A DNA stretch of 64,000 nt from Mesorhizobium sp. CU3 (GTDB lineage Bacteria; Pseudomonadota; Alphaproteobacteria; Rhizobiales; Rhizobiaceae). The DNA is taken from the NCBI RefSeq assembly GCF_006442965.1, contig NZ_VFWX01000007.1, forward strand, positions 124,001 to 188,000, read 5' to 3'. Positions 17,641 through 26,389 of this stretch are shown piece by piece. Every line of letters begins with the position of its first letter. The stretch's first letter is position 1. Made by a program: the position numbers and the translations under genes. Under the pieces are notes generated by a model. That model ran no database searches and had not been told where the DNA came from. It saw only the letters and a list, made by a program, of their open reading frames with translations.

Positions 17641-18063
17641 CTATCCGGAGATCGGAAGGAGTCGTGTCAAGGTCAGCCGATAAACGATCCCGCATAGGCT
17701 GCCTCCCACGATCAAGAACCCCAGCATGTCCAGGCCGGGCAACCTTTGCATCGTTGGATACACCAGCATCTCGGCAAATATGAGGATCCCGACGAGAGCG
17801 CCACCCACTATGAAATTTGGCCACCCTCGCTCTCGGGTCAGCTCGGACAGCACGATGAGTGGCACTGCGGGCAGTGCGCCATACACGGCGGCAACTGTCG
17901 CGCCGGCGATCAAGGCCAGCACCGTGTCCGCCAGGTCGAAGAAGAACTCGCCGCTACGCCACACGAACAAAGCGTTATCGTACAAAAGATACAGGAGAGG
18001 CATGACAAATGACGCGATTGCAAAGCAAACAGCGGCGGCTGCCAATCGCCGGATGAATCTCAC
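17641..18063 (-). CDS. Uncharacterised four-TM membrane protein coupled to rlmN
   Basis: A 140-aa membrane protein starting with GTG at 18063 inside a GTGA overlap with the rlmN stop. This start was chosen because the longer frame upstream lies in rlmN and reads as Arg/Pro-rich shadow sequence. It has about four membrane segments. Its middle segment [17 protein letters not shown] aligns with the next gene downstream. The overlap implies translational coupling. The base composition (more A/T codons) is slightly different from neighbours. Confidence 0.75.
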   Translation of the reverse strand: MRFIRRLAAAAVCFAIASFVMPLLYLLYDNALFVWRSGEFFFDLADTVLALIAGATVAAVYGALPAVPLIVLSELTRERGWPNFIVGGALVGILIFAEMLVYPTMQRLPGLDMLGFLIVGGSLCGIVYRLTLTRLLPISG

Positions 18064-19289
18064 GCCTCGCCGTGCCCCGCGATCATCATAGCTTCCAGCG
18101 CCAGGCGGTCGACCTTGCGCATGCGCTCCGATTCCGATTTGAGCTGGCCGCAGGCGGCGAGGATGTCGCGGCCGCGCGGGGTGCGGATCGGCGAGGCGTA
18201 GCCGGCATTGTTTATGTAGTCGGCAAACTTCTCGATCGTCTCCCAGTCCGAGCACTGATAGTTGGTGCCGGGCCAGGGGTTGAACGGGATCAGATTGATC
18301 TTGGCCGGAATGCCCTTCAAGAGCTTGACCAGCGCCTTGGCATCCTCGAGCGAATCGTTGACGTCCTTCAGCATCACATATTCGAAGGTGATGCGCTTGG
18401 CGTTGGAAAGGCCCGGATAGGCCTTGCAGGCGGCGATCAGGTCTTTCAGCGGGAACTTCTTGTTTATAGGCACCAGAAGGTCGCGCAGGTCGTCATTGGT
18501 GGCATGCAGCGAGATCGCCAGCATGACGCCGATCTCCTCGCCGGTGCGGGCGATCTCCGGCACCACGCCGGAGGTCGACAGCGTGATGCGTCTTTTTGAC
18601 AAAGAAAGTCCGTCGCCGTCGGAGGCGATCAGCAGCGCCTTCTTCACCGCCTCGAAATTGTAGAGCGGCTCGCCCATGCCCATCATGACGATGTTCGAAA
18701 CCTTGCGCCCTTCGGCCGGCACGATGGCGCCGTCGGGCGTGTCGCGGTCGGGGAAGTCGCCGAGCCGGTCGCGCGCGGTGAGCAATTGCGCCAGGATCTC
18801 TTCCGTCGTCAGGTTGCGCACCAGCTTCTGCGTGCCGGTGTGGCAGAAGGAGCAGGTCAGGGTGCAGCCGACCTGCGAGGAGATGCAGAGCGTGCCGCGG
18901 CCTTCCTCTGGGATATAGACGGTCTCGATCTCGACCGGACGGCCGGCGCCGCGCGGCGGGAAGCGGAACAGCCATTTGCGCGTGCCGTCGGCGGAAATCT
19001 GCTCCTCGACGATTTCGGGCCGGGCAACGGTGAAGTGCTTGCCGAGCTCCGCGCGCAAATCCTTGGAGATGTTGAACATATGCGCGAAGTCGGAGACGCC
19101 GCGCACATACATCCAGTGCCAGAGCTGCTGGGCGCGCATCCTGGCCTGGCGCTCCGGCACGATGCCGGCGCCGACCAGCGCCTCGCCAAGCTCGGCGCGG
19201 GTCAGGCCGATCAGCGTCGGCTTCTCGGCGGTGCGGGCGCGCAAGGCGTCACGGGCGCCCTCGGCGGTAAGGTCAAGCGAAACGGTCAT
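18060..19289 (-). CDS. rlmN: Dual-specificity 23S rRNA/tRNA adenine-C2 methyltransferase
   Basis: A 409-aa radical SAM enzyme that methylates C2 of A2503 in 23S rRNA and A37 in some tRNAs. The radical SAM cluster is CTLTCSFC with cysteines at 142, 146 and 149 (C-x3-C-x2-C). GMGEPLYNF follows, and the second catalytic cysteine region is [14 protein letters not shown] near the C-terminus. Two small membrane protein genes follow in the same operon, the first overlapping the stop. Confidence 0.96.
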   Translation of the reverse strand: MTVSLDLTAEGARDALRARTAEKPTLIGLTRAELGEALVGAGIVPERQARMRAQQLWHWMYVRGVSDFAHMFNISKDLRAELGKHFTVARPEIVEEQISADGTRKWLFRFPPRGAGRPVEIETVYIPEEGRGTLCISSQVGCTLTCSFCHTGTQKLVRNLTTEEILAQLLTARDRLGDFPDRDTPDGAIVPAEGRKVSNIVMMGMGEPLYNFEAVKKALLIASDGDGLSLSKRRITLSTSGVVPEIARTGEEIGVMLAISLHATNDDLRDLLVPINKKFPLKDLIAACKAYPGLSNAKRITFEYVMLKDVNDSLEDAKALVKLLKGIPAKINLIPFNPWPGTNYQCSDWETIEKFADYINNAGYASPIRTPRGRDILAACGQLKSESERMRKVDRLALEAMMIAGHGEA

Positions 19290-19392
19290 GGTGGCGCCAA
19301 TATAAGCGATTTGCGGCCGATTTCAGCATCCGCCGGATTTGGGAAGCGCGGCGCATAGCACAGGTTGACGGCGGAGTCATGCTCCGGCCTTT

Positions 19393-19540
19393 CCTTCTCC
19401 CCTTGTGGGAGAAGGTGGATCGGCGCGTAGCGCCGAGACGGTTGAGGGGTGTTCCAGGGAACACCAGCGTCTCACTCCGCTGGAGCACCCCTCATCCGAC
19501 CGAGCTTCGCTCGGCCACCTTCTCCCACAAGGGGAGAAGG
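19393..19540. repeat. Paired CTTCTCCCC palindromic element, copy 1
   Basis: A 148-bp element with 25-bp perfect inverted arms (CCTTCTCCCCTTGTGG... and its complement), each arm being a hairpin. Between them are GATCGGCGC... and GACCGAGC... segments and a central piece flanked by GGTGTTCCA and TGGAGCACC. Copy 2 at 62855-62999 has closely similar flanks, but its central 24-bp piece is in the opposite orientation. It lies between rlmN and the DHA2 transporter. Confidence 0.85.
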
Positions 19541-19563
19541 GGGGAGCCGCGACTGGCAGCACC

Positions 19564-20994
19564 CTACTCTTGAGTATCCACCTTGCTGCGATGGCCGCTG
19601 ACCTGCGCGCCGTCTTCCGGGTGCAGGAAGAAGAAGCCGGGAATGGGCAGCAGCGGGATCACCGCCGTCAGCAGGAACGCCCAATGGAACTGGTCCGCCG
19701 TCGGCGCATGCGCTTGGCTGGAGACGAGGCCGAGCACCATGGCGGCGATCGAGACGCCGAGCGACACGCTGAGCTGCTGCAGCACGCCGCCCAGGCTGGT
19801 GGCGCGGCTGAGTTTTTCCCCCGGCAGGTCGGCATAGGACAGCGTGTTGGACGACATGAACTGCGCCGAACGGACGATGCCAAAGCAAAAGACGTACAGG
19901 CCGATCGCCCAATGCGGCGTGTCGGCATCGAGCAGCGAGAAACCCGCCACGGCAAAAGCGCCGACGACCGCGCTGCCGGTCAGCACGGCCTTGAAACCGA
20001 AGCGCCGCAACAGCAACGACAGCAGCGGCCGCATCAGAAGAGCGCCGAAGCTGCCGACGAAGGTCAGCGATCCGGAGGTGACCGGGCTCATGCCGAAGCC
20101 GACCTGCAGCATCAGCGGCAACAGGAACGGCGCGCCGTTGAGGCCGATGCGGCACAGGCCGCCGGCCAGCGTGCCGACCCAGAAGGAGCGAAAGCGGAAC
20201 AGCGTCAGATCCACGGCAGGTGCCGCAACGCGGCGGGCGTAACGGCCGAAGGCGAGCAAGAGCAGGATCGAAGCGGCCAGCACCAGCACGGTCGCCAGCG
20301 GCGAAATGACCGGACGGCCGATATTCTCCAGGCCGAACTGCAGGAGTGCCGCGCCGACGCCGACCATCAGGAAACCGGCGAAGTCGAAAGGCTGCGCATC
20401 CTCCTCATGGAAATCGTCGACGAAGCGCAAGGCGGCGACGATGCCGATCAGGCCGAACGGCACGTTGACGTAGAAGATCCAGCGCCAGGAGGCATAGGTG
20501 GTCAACAGGCCGCCGAGCAGCGGCCCGATGACGGGCCCCACGATCGCCGGCAGGGTCATGTAGGTCATGGCGGTGATCAGGCCGCTGCGCGGAAAGGAGC
20601 GCAGCAGGATCAGCCGCCCGACCGGCGTCATCATGGCGCCGCCCAGCCCCTGCAGCGCACGCATGGCCAGGAGCATGCCGACGTTCTCGGCCACGCCGCA
20701 CAACACCGAGCCGATTGTGAAGGTGAACAGCGCCAGCGCAAAGATGCGGCGCGCGCCGTAGCGGTCGGCGAACCAGCCGCTGACTGGGATGAACACGGCC
20801 AAGGTCAGGATGTAGGTGGTGACCGCGAGATTGAGCCGCACCGGAGTGGTGTCGAGGCTTTGCGCGATCGCCGGAATGGCGGTGGTGAGGATGGTGGAAT
20901 CGAGCTGCTCCATCAGGAAGGCGATGGCGACGATCGACGGGATGATCAGTTTGAGCCGCGGGTCGCGCTCGGTCGCAAAGAGATGCTGTTCCAA
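19564..20994 (-). CDS. MFS transporter, DHA2/EmrB-QacA type
   Basis: A 476-aa membrane protein with about 14 hydrophobic segments, as in the DHA2 family of drug:proton antiporters. Early motifs are FLMEQLDSTILTTAIPAIA (motif D1 region), SGWFADRYGARRIF (motif A) and, later, GPLLGGLLTTYASWRWIFYV (split: GPLLGGLLTTY, ASWRWIFYVN). A TTG at 20994 is proposed as the start because the frame upstream, open to a GTG at 21102, reads as Arg/Gly-rich non-protein sequence. The start remains uncertain. Confidence 0.85.
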   Translation of the reverse strand: MEQHLFATERDPRLKLIIPSIVAIAFLMEQLDSTILTTAIPAIAQSLDTTPVRLNLAVTTYILTLAVFIPVSGWFADRYGARRIFALALFTFTIGSVLCGVAENVGMLLAMRALQGLGGAMMTPVGRLILLRSFPRSGLITAMTYMTLPAIVGPVIGPLLGGLLTTYASWRWIFYVNVPFGLIGIVAALRFVDDFHEEDAQPFDFAGFLMVGVGAALLQFGLENIGRPVISPLATVLVLAASILLLLAFGRYARRVAAPAVDLTLFRFRSFWVGTLAGGLCRIGLNGAPFLLPLMLQVGFGMSPVTSGSLTFVGSFGALLMRPLLSLLLRRFGFKAVLTGSAVVGAFAVAGFSLLDADTPHWAIGLYVFCFGIVRSAQFMSSNTLSYADLPGEKLSRATSLGGVLQQLSVSLGVSIAAMVLGLVSSQAHAPTADQFHWAFLLTAVIPLLPIPGFFFLHPEDGAQVSGHRSKVDTQE

Positions 20995-21316
20995 TTGTCG
21001 GCCAATTCCATTGTGCAGGAAGCGGTGACCAGTCCCGAGCCATCCGCAATCAAGCCGGCGATCCACGCCGTGCAGCCCAGCCGGCCTGGCCTCCCGCCGC
21101 ACAGGACTGCTTTATGTCCCGGCCGATGCGAAGCGGTAGTTATTTCGACTGGTACAGCGGTCAACAAATCTTGACCCGCCTGTGCCAGGAAGGCGGCCGG
21201 CTCGCTCCGTTGTCGGCCGAAAATCGATCACATGTTCGTGTTGGCGTAACCAATCGAAATGCATCCGCGAAGCTGGAAAGGGGCGACCATGCCCCTCAAC
21301 AATGGGAGTTCTCCGC

Positions 21317-21616
21317 ATGCATTCGATCAAGTTCGTTCTTATCGCCGGCCTCGTCGGTCTCTCCGCCTCGCAGGCCCTGGCCGAGGACGCGATGGGCGCC
21401 ATGACCATGATGAAGCCTGGCCAGGTGACGGCGGTCATGCCCGACGGCCATATGGGAACCATGATGCCGGACGCGAAAATGAGCGCCGAAATGATGAAGA
21501 TGGCGAAGCCGGTCAAGCATTGCATGATGATGATGACCGACGCCAAGGGCAAAACCTATATGATCGACACCTCGACCAAGAAGGCGCAGGCCGAGTGCGA
21601 AAAGATGGCCATGTGA
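21317..21616 (+). CDS. Methionine-rich exported small protein
   Basis: A 99-aa protein with a clear signal peptide (MHSIKFVLIAGLVGLSASQA, then LA|ED). The mature 77 residues contain 19 methionines, including an MMMM run, plus single His and two Cys residues (KHCMMMM and AECEKM). No family is recognised. Methionine clusters of this kind bind copper or other soft metals in several periplasmic proteins, which is only a suggestion here. A GGGAG site precedes the ATG; an ATG five codons upstream is also open. Confidence 0.75.
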   Translation: MHSIKFVLIAGLVGLSASQALAEDAMGAMTMMKPGQVTAVMPDGHMGTMMPDAKMSAEMMKMAKPVKHCMMMMTDAKGKTYMIDTSTKKAQAECEKMAM

Positions 21617-21793
21617 GCCATTCCGGGCGAGCCATGACACCCGCCGGGCAAGGTCCGGCGGGAGCAACCGGCTCCCGTATTTTCGCTTGGCTGTCACGAT
21701 CCTCGTGACTGACCGGGCGCCGGCCGTCGCCATCGTTCCCCAGGGTTGATCGGCCCCGCCATTGTGCTAGGCCGGGCCATCACGAGGATCGAC

Positions 21794-23143
21794 ATGGCCG
21801 GACTATCGCGAAAATCCCGCATGCTGCGGCGTTCCCAGGCGATGTGGGTGTCGCGGCGCGTCTGGCAGCCGCGGCTGGTCTTCTGGGCCGGCGCCATCTC
21901 GATCGGGCTGATCAGCGTTCTCTTCGCGATGATGGCCGACCAGGCGCAGGCGCTGTTCCACCTTGTCATCGGCAATGACGGCGGCCGGCGCTTCTATCTG
22001 CCGCTGGTGATGACGCCGCTGGGCTTCGTCTTGTGCGCCTGGCTCGCGCATTCCTTCTTCCCCGGATCGCAAGGCAGCGGCATCCCGCAGGCGATCGCGG
22101 CACGGCATCTGCGCGACGACGAGGATCGCAGCCACATCCTGTCGCTCAGGCTGGTGGTCGGCAAGATCGCGCTCACCGTCGTCGGGCTCGCCTGCGGCGC
22201 CTCGATCGGACGCGAAGGGCCGACGGTGCAGGTCGGCGCCTCTGTGATGCTGCAGGCGGCGCGCTGGGGCGGCATGGCGCAGGCGCGGGGCTTGATCCTG
22301 GCAGGCTCGGCCGCGGGCATCGCCGCCGCCTTCAACACGCCGCTCGCCGGCATCGTGTTTGCCATCGAGGAGATGGGCCGCGCCTATGAATCGCGCACCA
22401 ACGGCCTGGTGCTGACGGCGGTGATCCTGGCCGGCCTCGCCTCGCTCGGCCTGCTCGGCAACTACACCTATTTTGGCGTGGCCAAGGACACGGTGGCGTT
22501 CGCCGGCGACTGGCCGCTGGTGCTCGCCTGCGGCATCATCGGCGGCGGTGTCGGCGCGCTGTTCTCGCTGCTCGCGCTCAGGATCGGGAGGCGAATACGG
22601 CGCTGGAACGCGCTGCAGCCGCTGCCGCGCGCGCTGGCCGTGGCGGCATGCTGCGGTCTGCTGGTCGCGGTTATCGGCATCGGCTCAGGCGGGCTGACCT
22701 TCGGCACCGGGTATGCGCAGGCGCGCGGCGCCATCGAGGGCGCGCCGCTGCCGGCCTTCTTCTTCGTCGAGAAATTCGCGGCCGGGCTTTTGTCGATGGT
22801 GTCAGGCATTCCGGGCGGCATTTTTGCGCCGTCGCTGGCGGTCGGCGCCGGCCTAGGCAGCACGCTCGGCCTGGTCTTCGGCGCCGCCACCGGCACCGCG
22901 GCACTGCTCGGCATGGCCGGTTATTTCGCCGGCGTCGTGCAGGCGCCGATGACCGCCTTCGTCATCATCCTCGAAATGACTGGCAACCACGACAATGTGA
23001 TCGCGCTGATGTGCGCGGCGGTGCTGGGCTACGGCACGGCGCGGCTGATCTCCAACGAGCCGCTCTACCACGCGCTGTCGCGGGTGTTCATCGCCGAGGC
23101 GATCCGGCGCAGGCGGGCCGAGGTGCCGTCAGCCCAGGCTTGA
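21794..23143 (+). CDS. ClC-type chloride channel/antiporter
   Basis: A 449-aa membrane protein of the ClC family. The selectivity motifs are GSQGSGIPQ, GREGPTVQVG (with the gating glutamate in GREGP) and GGIFAPSLAVG. The proton-pathway glutamate pair is present in FAIEEMGRAYE. Together these point to a Cl-/H+ exchanger rather than a passive channel. A GAGGA ribosome binding site supports the start at 21794; the frame upstream is open but less likely. Confidence 0.93.
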   Translation: MAGLSRKSRMLRRSQAMWVSRRVWQPRLVFWAGAISIGLISVLFAMMADQAQALFHLVIGNDGGRRFYLPLVMTPLGFVLCAWLAHSFFPGSQGSGIPQAIAARHLRDDEDRSHILSLRLVVGKIALTVVGLACGASIGREGPTVQVGASVMLQAARWGGMAQARGLILAGSAAGIAAAFNTPLAGIVFAIEEMGRAYESRTNGLVLTAVILAGLASLGLLGNYTYFGVAKDTVAFAGDWPLVLACGIIGGGVGALFSLLALRIGRRIRRWNALQPLPRALAVAACCGLLVAVIGIGSGGLTFGTGYAQARGAIEGAPLPAFFFVEKFAAGLLSMVSGIPGGIFAPSLAVGAGLGSTLGLVFGAATGTAALLGMAGYFAGVVQAPMTAFVIILEMTGNHDNVIALMCAAVLGYGTARLISNEPLYHALSRVFIAEAIRRRRAEVPSAQA

Positions 23144-23171
23144 GTCCCACAAAGCGGTCGTTCAAACAAAA

Positions 23172-23195
23172 AGGCCGAACCCTTCGGTCCGGCCT
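23172..23195 (-). terminator. Probable terminator of the ialB-like gene
   Basis: AGGCCGAA and TTCGG/CCGGCCT form an imperfect GC-rich hairpin. On the minus strand it is followed by a T-rich stretch, about 25 bases after the stop of the gene at 23220-23726. Confidence 0.55.
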
Positions 23196-23219
23196 CTATA
23201 TCGGATAACCCTGCTTTGG

Positions 23220-23726
23220 TTATTTGCACTTGGCGATCGACGACAGCGCGGCCGAAATGCCTTTCAGCGAGAAGACATAGGAGGTCGGATTGCCGCGGCC
23301 GGACTTCGCCGTCACCTTCATGTCGGTGCCGGTCTTCATGGCGGCGATCAGCACCGGCTCTTCCGCCGCGTTCTCGACCCAGGCCGACTTGCCGCGGGTG
23401 AACATCGAGAACGACTTCTTGTCGATGGTGACGGTGGCCTTGGAGCCTTCCTGGAAATTGTAGCCCGCGATGAACTGCGGCTCGTAGGAGACCTGCTGTC
23501 CGGGACGCTGGCTGACGAAGAAGAACATGTCGCCATGGTCGAGCGACGGCGGCTGCTTGTCGGTCGGCACGGTCAGCACGTAGCAGACCTTGCCGGCCTG
23601 CGACTGATAGCTGTAGGTGCCCCAGGCATTGTGCTGGCCGATCTTGGTCGCCTGCTGAGCCAGCGCCGGCGCCGCGAAGGCGGCCACCAGGGCCAGGCTG
23701 GAAACTAGAGCTGTCAATCCGCGCAT
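23220..23726 (-). CDS. Invasion associated locus B (IalB) family protein
   Basis: A 168-aa exported protein with a signal peptide ending at ALAQ (about residue 24). The mature part has the IalB-type fold signature: WGTYSYQSQAGKVCYVLT near the N-terminus, then FFVSQRPGQQVSYEPQF and a C-terminal FSLKGISAALSSI. IalB is a periplasmic protein linked to erythrocyte invasion in Bartonella; in free-living rhizobia its role is not defined. The two cysteines (in KVCY and at AKCK) may form a disulphide. Confidence 0.88.
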   Translation of the reverse strand: MRGLTALVSSLALVAAFAAPALAQQATKIGQHNAWGTYSYQSQAGKVCYVLTVPTDKQPPSLDHGDMFFFVSQRPGQQVSYEPQFIAGYNFQEGSKATVTIDKKSFSMFTRGKSAWVENAAEEPVLIAAMKTGTDMKVTAKSGRGNPTSYVFSLKGISAALSSIAKCK

Positions 23727-24094
23727 CGTTCTTCCCGTATTCCAAATGGTGCGGAGGCGGGCCGCATGGCGTCCTGCCGTCGCTTCATTTTGATTTAATC
23801 AGGGTTACCAAACGGTGAATTTTCCTCGAAGAAAGGAGATCACCCCAGGAAACCGCCCCCAAAGCACGTCACGCCGAGGGGTTCGAGCGACGTGCTTTGG
23901 CCTTCTTGTCTTTTGCATGTCGTTTTCCCAAAACCGCTACGCACTTTTGGGCGACATGCAATTGTCACGCTGCTGCCTGTGGTTGTCAGCGCGATGTCCC
24001 GGCGCGAACTTGGAGGCCACGAAAACGGCAAGAGTTTGTCTTTTCGCGCGAGGCGGTTGCGCGGGTCGCGTCATGCGGTTTTTCCGCGCGGCGA
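23727..24094. other. 368-bp gap containing a palindromic repeat
   Basis: This lies between ialB-like and ykvA-like genes, both on the minus strand. It should carry the ialB promoter. It contains the 45-bp palindrome (23915-23959) and its conserved CTTGTTTTTGCATGTCG-type lead-in. No gene was supported. Confidence 0.4.
23915..23959. repeat. 45-bp nested palindromic repeat, copy 2
   Basis: Reads GCATGTCG...CGACATGC with inner CCCAAAA/TTTTGGG and a CCGCTACGC loop. It is 40/45 identical to the reverse complement of 7727-7771. The inner stem shows a compensatory exchange relative to that copy (CGCAAAA/TTTTGCG to CCCAAAA/TTTTGGG). Confidence 0.8.
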
Positions 24095-24457
24095 TCAGCC
24101 CTTGTCGTCCAGCGCATCCCTGGCGGCCTGCCTGTGGGCGGCGGTGATATGGGTGCTGACGGCGGTGATCGCCGCGGTCAGCACGGCAAGGTCATCGGTG
24201 TAGCCGAGGCCGACGACGAAGTCGGGGATGAAATCGAACGGCAGCACGAAATAGCCCAAGGCGCCGAGCAGGATCGCCTTGGCGCGCAGCGGCGTGTCCT
24301 TGTCCATGGCGCAGTAATAGGAGGCGACCACCTCGTCCATGAACGGGATCTGCCTGGCGGCCTTCTTGGCGGTACGCCAGAATTTCTCGCGCACCTCGCC
24401 TTCGCCGGCAAGCTTGTCGCCGAAGCCGAAGTAATCAAAACCGGGACCTTGCGCCAT
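24095..24457 (-). CDS. YkvA family (DUF1232) protein
   Basis: A 120-aa protein with the DUF1232 signature: AILLGALGYFVLPFDFIPDFV followed by GYTDDLAVLTAAI (split here as ALGYFVLPFDFIPDF and GYTDDLAVL). The family is small and membrane-associated, with no settled function. The N-terminal part is charged, and a hydrophobic hairpin forms the middle. Confidence 0.85.
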   Translation of the reverse strand: MAQGPGFDYFGFGDKLAGEGEVREKFWRTAKKAARQIPFMDEVVASYYCAMDKDTPLRAKAILLGALGYFVLPFDFIPDFVVGLGYTDDLAVLTAAITAVSTHITAAHRQAARDALDDKG

Positions 24458-24646
24458 CCGTCACTCCTTGGCGACCGTGCACATGGTTGCGCATCGGTCC
24501 GCCGCCGAAAGATGTGGTGAAAGCAGGGGGCGGCTGCAAGAGTTCAGTGGTTGGTCGATTAGGAAAATCGGAGAGGGATGCTGACCGGAGGGTAGGCCGG
24601 GTTGCAATCGCCTGGTTCCGCGATTGGCCGAGCCATCCCTCCGATC

Positions 24647-24823
24647 GTCATCCACGGGCGGAGCAAGGAGCGAAGCGACGCGCGCAGACCCGAGGATCCA
24701 TGCCGTTACTTTCGAGAGCCGCTCACGGTGCAGAATTCTGCGCCGCTGCATTCTTCGACCAAGGTCATGGAATGGATCCTCGGGTCTGCGCTCCGCTTCG
24801 CGTCGCTCCGCCCGTGGATGACG
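24647..24823. repeat. GIY-YIG-family palindromic element without gene, copy B
   Basis: A 177-bp element. The left arm (24647-24709) has ATCCACGGG...CCCGAGGAT at its base. The right arm is the inverted counterpart with a rearranged interior. Its centre contains CACGGTGCAGAATTCTGCGCC, here a 12-bp perfect palindrome GCAGAATTCTGC. The arms belong to the same family as those around the GIY-YIG gene at 13134-13646. It lies between the ykvA-like and pterin dehydratase genes. Confidence 0.85.
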
Positions 24824-24845
24824 AAGGCTGAGGTGGCCGCTCGCC

Positions 24846-25139
24846 TCAGCCGAAATACCGGTTCATCCGCTTGGCCAGCTCGATATCCAGCGCCGTCACG
24901 CCGCCGGCGTCATGGGTGTTCAGCGTCACGTCGACGGTCTTGTAGACATTCGACCAGTCGGGGTGATGGTCCATCTTCTCGGCGGCCAGCGCCACGCGGG
25001 TCATGAAAGCGAAGGCCTCGGAAAAATTCTTGAAGACGAAGCTGCGTTTGATCGAGGCGCCGTCGGTGGCCAGCGACCAGCTGCCGAGTTCGGCAAGGGC
25101 AGCGGTGATGGCGTCCTTGCTGAGTTTTTCTCTCGTCAT
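24846..25139 (-). CDS. 4a-hydroxytetrahydrobiopterin dehydratase (PCD/DCoH)
   Basis: A 97-aa enzyme that dehydrates the 4a-carbinolamine formed by pterin-dependent hydroxylases. The signature histidines are in [18 protein letters not shown], and [17 protein letters not shown] follows. Length matches the family. The start is placed at MTREKLSKD (25139); the longer frame upstream has no protein-like sequence. The short element at 24647-24823 lies just downstream. Confidence 0.94.
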   Translation of the reverse strand: MTREKLSKDAITAALAELGSWSLATDGASIKRSFVFKNFSEAFAFMTRVALAAEKMDHHPDWSNVYKTVDVTLNTHDAGGVTALDIELAKRMNRYFG

Positions 25140-25243
25140 GATGATTTCCCGTGCTATCTCGAATTCGACCCTCACCATAGTGCAAGTCGCCCACAGCTGC
25201 TTTGCGGTTTTGGGGTTCCAAATGCACAAACGGCGCATATCGA

Positions 25244-25759
25244 ATGAGCATAAAGCCGATAAATTCCATTCTGTTCGTCTGCCTCGGCAACATCTGCCGG
25301 TCACCGCTGGCTGAGGGCGTATTCCACAGCGTGCTCTCCGAGCGCGGACTGGCCGGGCACATCAGGCTCGATTCGGCCGCGACCAGCGGCTGGGAGGTCG
25401 GCTCCGCTCCCGATCCGCGCTCGATCGCGGTCGCCGCCGAGCATGGCGTCGACATTTCAGGGCAAAGGGCGCGCAAGGTGCTGCAGGAGGATTTTTCGCG
25501 ATTCGACCTGATCCTCGGCATGGACCGGGCCAATGTGCGCGATCTCAAGGCGCTGGCGCCGCAGGCCGCGCGCCAGCGTGTCCATCTCTATCTGGATTTC
25601 ACGACGGGCGCCGCCCGCGACGTGCCGGACCCCTATTACGAGGACCGGCAGGCCTTCGCTTCTGTCTACCGCATGATCCGTGAGGCGTCGGAAGCGCTGG
25701 CGAAGCGGCTCGAGGCCAATGTGTCGCCGACCAGCGGCCAGGCCTCCTCGACGATGTAA
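25244..25759 (+). CDS. Low-molecular-weight protein-tyrosine phosphatase
   Basis: A 171-aa cytoplasmic phosphatase with the signature [14 protein letters not shown] (P loop, catalytic Cys13 and Arg19). The general acid is the aspartate in VPDPYYED, typical of the family. Such enzymes often regulate polysaccharide production or stress responses. The last about 30 codons overlap the convergent thpR gene by 94 bases. The start is at MSIKPINSI (25244). Confidence 0.93.
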   Translation: MSIKPINSILFVCLGNICRSPLAEGVFHSVLSERGLAGHIRLDSAATSGWEVGSAPDPRSIAVAAEHGVDISGQRARKVLQEDFSRFDLILGMDRANVRDLKALAPQAARQRVHLYLDFTTGAARDVPDPYYEDRQAFASVYRMIREASEALAKRLEANVSPTSGQASSTM

Positions 25760-26259
25760 GGGCCGCCGCCGACCGAATCGCGCGACGACATCAAGACGAA
25801 GCGGCCGACGCGGAAGGGCGTTGCGGAGAAATTGCCACGCGCCGACAGATATTGCGCGACGTCGAGCGGGTTTCCATTGCGCAGCCTGGCCAGCGTCACA
25901 TGCGGCGAGAACTTGCGGGCATCGGCCGGCAGGCCGAGGCGCTGGCAGATGCGGTCGATTTCGCCCTGCAGCGCCACAAGGTCGGGCGAAGTGGCGACCC
26001 CGGCCCATACCGCATGCGGCTTCTTGCCGCCGAAGGCGCCGACGCCCGACAGCGTCAATTGGAAAGAAGGGCGATGCACCCGATCGAGCGCATTGGCGAT
26101 CTCGTCGGCGACATGGCCTTCGATATCGCCGAAGAAGCGCAAGGTGAGGTGGTAGTTTTCGACGTCGATCCAGCGTGCTCCGGGCAATCCCCCCCGGAGC
26201 AGGGATAGGGAGAGAGCGGCATCACGCGGAATTTCGAGGGCGGTGAAAAGACGTGGCAT
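25666..26259 (-). CDS. thpR: RNA 2',3'-cyclic phosphodiesterase
   Basis: A 197-aa 2H-phosphoesterase (LigT/ThpR). The two catalytic motifs are HLTLRFFGD (about residue 41) and HVTLARLRNG (about 125). It hydrolyses 2',3'-cyclic phosphates on RNA. A GGAGG ribosome binding site precedes the ATG. The C-terminus runs past the usual end and overlaps the 3' end of the phosphatase gene on the other strand by 94 bases. Confidence 0.92.
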   Translation of the reverse strand: MPRLFTALEIPRDAALSLSLLRGGLPGARWIDVENYHLTLRFFGDIEGHVADEIANALDRVHRPSFQLTLSGVGAFGGKKPHAVWAGVATSPDLVALQGEIDRICQRLGLPADARKFSPHVTLARLRNGNPLDVAQYLSARGNFSATPFRVGRFVLMSSRDSVGGGPYIVEEAWPLVGDTLASSRFASASDASRIMR

Positions 26260-26389
26260 GTGAAGCCTCCTGTCCTCGAATCGAAACTCTCAGCCTTAGC
26301 GAATCATCGATACCCGCCTGGGGCAAGCGGTTTGTTGTCCACAATGTTTCCCCAAGGGAAACCGTTGCATTCCGGACTCATGAGGCACC

